The notes beneath the pieces were generated by a model. It did no database searches, was not told where the DNA came from, and worked only from the letters and a program-made list of their open reading frames with translations. This document shows positions 5,656 to 7,956 of a stretch of 7,956 nt of DNA, in pieces; position 1 is the stretch's first letter; every line of letters starts with the position of its first letter. The stretch comes from an uncultured Clostridium sp. Lineage in GTDB: Bacteria; Bacillota; Clostridia; TANB77; CAG-508. A program made the position numbers and the translations under genes. The stretch lies in NCBI GenBank assembly GCA_947643945.1, contig CANRXN010000036.1:1-7956 (forward strand), in the 5' to 3' direction.

Positions 5656-6243
5656 ATAGGTACTTTAAGATATAGTACATGGTATATTAATGTTTTAAGT
5701 TTAATTTTTTCCATTATTATCATATTTGTTCTCGATAGTGGGAATTTAAAATTTGATTTTTCATCCAAAAGAACAGTTTTAAAAGCAGGATTTTCAAGTA
5801 ATCCAGAGCTACCTAGTGATTTTCAAAATATTAATGTCGAACAATCGAAAAGTACCAAAGAGGAGAATTGGTACTTAGAAATCCCAAGTATTAATTTAAA
5901 AGCACCAATTAGAGAAGGAACAACAAAAGAAATAATGGACAAGTTTATTGGTCATTTTGAAGAGAGTAAAAAATGGGCAGGAAATGTATGTTTAGCAGCT
6001 CATAACAGAGGATATGAAAACAACTATTTTGCAGGAGCAAAACAACTAAAGGAGGAAGACAAAATTATTTACCATTATGAAGGCAGTAACAAAGAATACA
6101 AAGTACAAAAAAATGACATTATTAAAGCAACTGACCTAACCTGTTTAGAAGATACAGAAGAAAACACAATTACACTAATTACCTGTGTAGAAAATGAACC
6201 AGACTACAGAAGATGTGTAAAAGCAATCGAAATAAAACCATAA
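5656..6243 (+). CDS. Class D-like sortase (transpeptidase), apparent ATA start
   Basis: Sortases are membrane-bound cysteine transpeptidases that cut LPXTG-type signals and attach the protein to the cell wall or to another pilin. After a short N-terminus (GTLRYSTWYIN) there is one membrane segment (about residues 12-28), a linker, then the catalytic domain starting WYLEIPSINLKAPIREGT. The triad is visible: His116 in LAAHNRGY, Cys177 in TLITCVEN, and Arg185/186 in DYRRCVKA. These contexts, and the type II orientation, fit class D. Length is about 195 residues. No ATG, GTG or TTG lies in frame after the ribosome binding site AAGGAG (5641-5646). Nine bases beyond that site is ATA (5656), exactly where ATG would be expected. 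An in-frame TTG at 5602 lacks a ribosome binding site. Translation may therefore be poor or lost. The likely substrate begins 22 bases downstream. Confidence 0.85.
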   Translation: MGTLRYSTWYINVLSLIFSIIIIFVLDSGNLKFDFSSKRTVLKAGFSSNPELPSDFQNINVEQSKSTKEENWYLEIPSINLKAPIREGTTKEIMDKFIGHFEESKKWAGNVCLAAHNRGYENNYFAGAKQLKEEDKIIYHYEGSNKEYKVQKNDIIKATDLTCLEDTEENTITLITCVENEPDYRRCVKAIEIKP

Positions 6244-6265
6244 AAAAGAAAGGAAGAATGTTAAT

Positions 6266-7544
6266 TTGAAAAAGAAGAAAAATAAAATAAAAAAATTATT
6301 ACTTATCCTAGCAGTTCTTATGATGAATGGATTAGGATTTATGAATGCAGTTTATGCTACCACCATCAATAGTGCAAACTTATATAGTATAGGAGATTGT
6401 GGTTCTTTGCTAAAATACAAAGGAATCGTGGTAAAAACTAATTATGTACAATATAGTAACAATGGAGTGAGTTATCCAGCTTATTGTATGGATAAGACAA
6501 AAGTACGGAGCAGAAGCAGAAGGCTATACGGTATCGGTACAAGATGCCATAAAAGATGTAGGACTATGGAAAAGAATCATTCATGGCTATCCTTATAAAT
6601 CGATAGAAGAGTTAGGAGTAGCTAATAAAGAAGAAGCTTTTACAGCTACCAAACAAGCTATTTATTGCTATATCCATGGAAACAATCCAAATGATTATGA
6701 AGCAATAGGAGAAGCAGGACAAAGAACTTTAAATGCGATGCATAAAATTATCAATGATGCTAATAATTCTAATGAAAGCAAAGTATCTAGCACCATTACT
6801 ATTAATAAATTAGAAAAAGAATGGAAGCAAGACGAAATGGATAAACAATATGTATCCAAAATATTTAATGTAACAGCAAATAGTAATATCAAAAATTATA
6901 CTATCAAAATAACCAAAGAAAATGCACAAGATATAGGAGGTATTAAACTAACGAATTTACAAAATGAAGAAAAAAATCAATTTGAACCAAACGAAAAATT
7001 TAAAGTTTTAGTACCCATTAAAAATATGACGGAAAGTGGAGCTTTTAAATTAACCGTAGAAGGGCAAGTCCAAACAAAACCTATTTTATATGGAGTAGCA
7101 CCCAATAGTTCATGGCAAGACTATGCCCTAACAGGAGCAACTTATGAAGATGGCGTAGGAGAAAAAAGTGACGAATATCCAGAAAATGAAACAAAAATAA
7201 TTATTATAAAAGAAGACGAAAAAACAAAAGAAAGACTAGAAGGAACAGAGTTCCAACTATTAGATGAAAACAAACAAATTGTATATGCTGATTTAAAAAC
7301 AGATAAAGAAGGAAAAATTGAAATAAAACATTTGCTACCAGGGAAATACTATTTAAAGGAAACAAAAGCAAAAGAAGGATATGAAAGGTACGAAGAAGAA
7401 ATTGAGTTACAAGTAGGATTTCATGAGCAAACTACTATAACAGTTAATAATAGCAAAGAAGAAAAGCCAAAAGTAGAGATAGAAAAAAGCATAAAAAGTA
7501 AAGAAATAAGTGCTATGAAAACTTTGCCAGTTACTGGTATGTAG
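6266..7544 (+). pseudogene. Thioester-domain/Cna-B surface adhesin or pilin, frameshifted and lacking its C-terminal anchor
   Basis: The start is TTG 6266 after AAAGGA (6249-6254). A basic N-terminus and hydrophobic core ending VYA (about residues 1-31) form a signal peptide. The frame then carries SYPAYCMDKTK, with C74, and breaks: one extra A in the run 6499-6502 sends it to a stop at 6598. Removing one A gives KTKYGAEAEGYTV and a continuous 425-residue protein. The first part resembles a thioester domain, with YCMD and the second motif FTATKQAIY (T128-K129-Q130). A middle domain of about 150 residues is unassigned. A Cna-B/SpaA-type domain (about 308-395) follows, with LEGTEFQLLD, LPGKYYLKETKAKEGY (Glu365) and ITVNN, suited to an internal isopeptide bond. 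The end is LPVTG (420-424), then Met and TAG, with no hydrophobic anchor or basic tail. It was probably a substrate of the upstream sortase; now it looks broken in two places. Confidence 0.85.
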
Positions 7545-7552
7545 AAACTAAA

Positions 7553-7561
7553 TGATATAAT
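7553..7561 (+). promoter_or_regulatory. Possible extended -10 promoter before the DUF1016 remnant
   Basis: TGATATAAT (7553-7561) combines the extended TGN element with a perfect -10 box, 11 bases after the surface-protein stop. No good -35 box lies at the usual distance, although extended -10 promoters can do without one. Transcription would start near 7568 and run into the 54-codon frame at 7615. In AT-rich DNA such matches are common, so this is tentative. Confidence 0.4.
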
Positions 7562-7590
7562 GTTAATTAATAAGAAATGAGTAGATTAGA

Positions 7591-7614
7591 AAGAAGGTAA
7601 TAAAGAAGGTAATA
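7591..7614 (+). repeat. 12-base tandem duplication containing the ribosome binding site
   Basis: AAGAAGGTAATA occurs twice without a gap, at 7591-7602 and 7603-7614, directly before the ATG at 7615. Each copy contains AGAAGG, a usable Shine-Dalgarno sequence. The second copy is correctly placed, five bases from the start. Slippage here would add or remove a ribosome binding site. Confidence 0.7.
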
Positions 7615-7779
7615 ATGAACGAATTAGAAAATATAGATAATATCAATATAGATGCACTATATAATGATGTAGCAAGTATGATTGAAAAAGCTAAACAACA
7701 AGTAGCTATACATGTTAATACAGAGTTAGTTATGTTGAATTGGAATATAAGAAACAGCCCCAAAAGTTATTTTAAGTAG
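7615..7779 (+). pseudogene. Remnant of a DUF1016 (YhcG-type) N-terminal domain
   Basis: A 54-residue frame starts at ATG 7615 and stops at TAG 7777-7779. Its pattern, YNDVASMIEKAKQQVAIHVNTELVMLNWNI, resembles the start of the DUF1016 N-terminal domain, where a helix of the L...V..LIE.AR type leads into N..L...NW.IG. Full members have about 330-380 residues and end in a PDDEXK-type nuclease domain, often within defence or mobile regions. Here the similarity stops right after NWNI, where the usual Gly is replaced by RNSPKSYFK and a stop. I saw no continuation of the family in the following 170 bases in another frame. It has a good ribosome binding site, so a short peptide may still be made, but it is best read as a truncated leftover. 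The family call rests on about 35 residues. Confidence 0.6.
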
Positions 7780-7854
7780 ACTCAAAGAGAAATTCTATTT
7801 GTATGAATATACACGATGAAAAAACACAAAAATGAAATGACATCGTACAACAAG

Positions 7855-7883
7855 TTGACTTAATTCTGGTTTATTGATAAAAT
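7855..7883 (+). promoter_or_regulatory. Promoter for a gene beginning beyond the right edge
   Basis: TTGACT (7855-7860), a 17-base spacer ending TGA, and TAAAAT (7878-7883) form a strong sigma-A-type promoter with an extended -10. Transcription would start near 7890. The leader, 7890-7956, is A-rich and contains a ribosome binding site near its end. The stretch 7780-7854 before the promoter holds no gene that I can support, only a weak ACGATG/CATCGT pairing (7813-7818 with 7841-7846). Confidence 0.7.
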
Positions 7884-7943
7884 GCAAGAGAAAACAAAAG
7901 TATACTATGAGATAAAAAAGTAAATACTAACAAACAAAAGAAA

Positions 7944-7950
7944 GAGAGGA
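7944..7950 (+). promoter_or_regulatory. Ribosome binding site of the next gene
   Basis: GAGAGGA at 7944-7950 is a strong Shine-Dalgarno sequence, followed by ATTTTA to the end of the window. A start codon at about 7957 would have normal spacing of six to eight bases. Together with the promoter at 7855-7883, it implies a + strand gene starting just outside. Confidence 0.6.
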
Positions 7951-7956
7951 ATTTTA

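Noticed and set aside
7563..7763. Reverse-strand hydrophobic 66-residue frame over the DUF1016 remnant
   Set aside because: The apparent hydrophobicity comes from reading A-rich coding sequence backwards. No ribosome binding site was found.
7813..7846. ACGATG/CATCGT inverted repeat
   Set aside because: Six pairs around a 22-base loop is within chance for this sequence.

Overview
This window comes from a low-GC, endospore-forming member of the Firmicutes, most likely class Clostridia. The evidence is the AT-rich composition, strong AGGAGG-type ribosome binding sites, TTG starts, and the gene order DUF881 – sbp – ftsA – ftsZ – spoIIGA – sigE. That order is the conserved end of the Firmicutes division/cell-wall cluster followed by the mother-cell sporulation locus. 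All supported genes are on the + strand. No RNA gene, CRISPR array, complete insertion sequence or origin was seen.

Region 1 (1-3640) is cell division. It holds the 3' end of a DUF881 gene, sbp (small basic membrane protein), ftsA and ftsZ. The 311-base gap between sbp and ftsA contains a long inverted-repeat element (764-902), four tandem 11-base ATTACAA-type units (932-975) and a sigma-A-type promoter (978-1006). FtsA should start at the TTG at 1048 and FtsZ at the ATG at 2377. A strong intrinsic terminator (3602-3638) closes ftsZ.

Region 2 (3514-5426) is sporulation. spoIIGA encodes the membrane aspartic protease that matures pro-SigE, and sigE follows. Short palindromic elements with GGGGAC/GTCCCC cores (3514-3575 and 4597-4659) lie on either side of spoIIGA. 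A 10-bp dyad covers the spoIIGA -10 box, ribosome binding site and start codon. sigE carries a +1 frameshift inside region 4.2, at CTT-CGG-T.

Region 3 (5427-7956) is an accessory surface-protein module in the place where sigG often follows sigE. It has its own promoter, a class D-like sortase, and a secreted thioester-domain/Cna-B protein ending in LPVTG. The module looks decayed: the sortase has ATA where an ATG is expected, the surface protein has a one-base frameshift, and its LPVTG is followed by one residue and a stop, with no membrane anchor. After it come a 54-codon remnant of a DUF1016/YhcG-type protein and a promoter plus ribosome binding site for a gene that begins just past the right edge.

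The strongest leads are the sigE frameshift, the spoIIGA start dyad, the inverted-repeat element upstream of ftsA, and the anchorless LPVTG protein. I see no clearly new multi-gene system. The frameshifts could be sequencing errors and need reads to settle.
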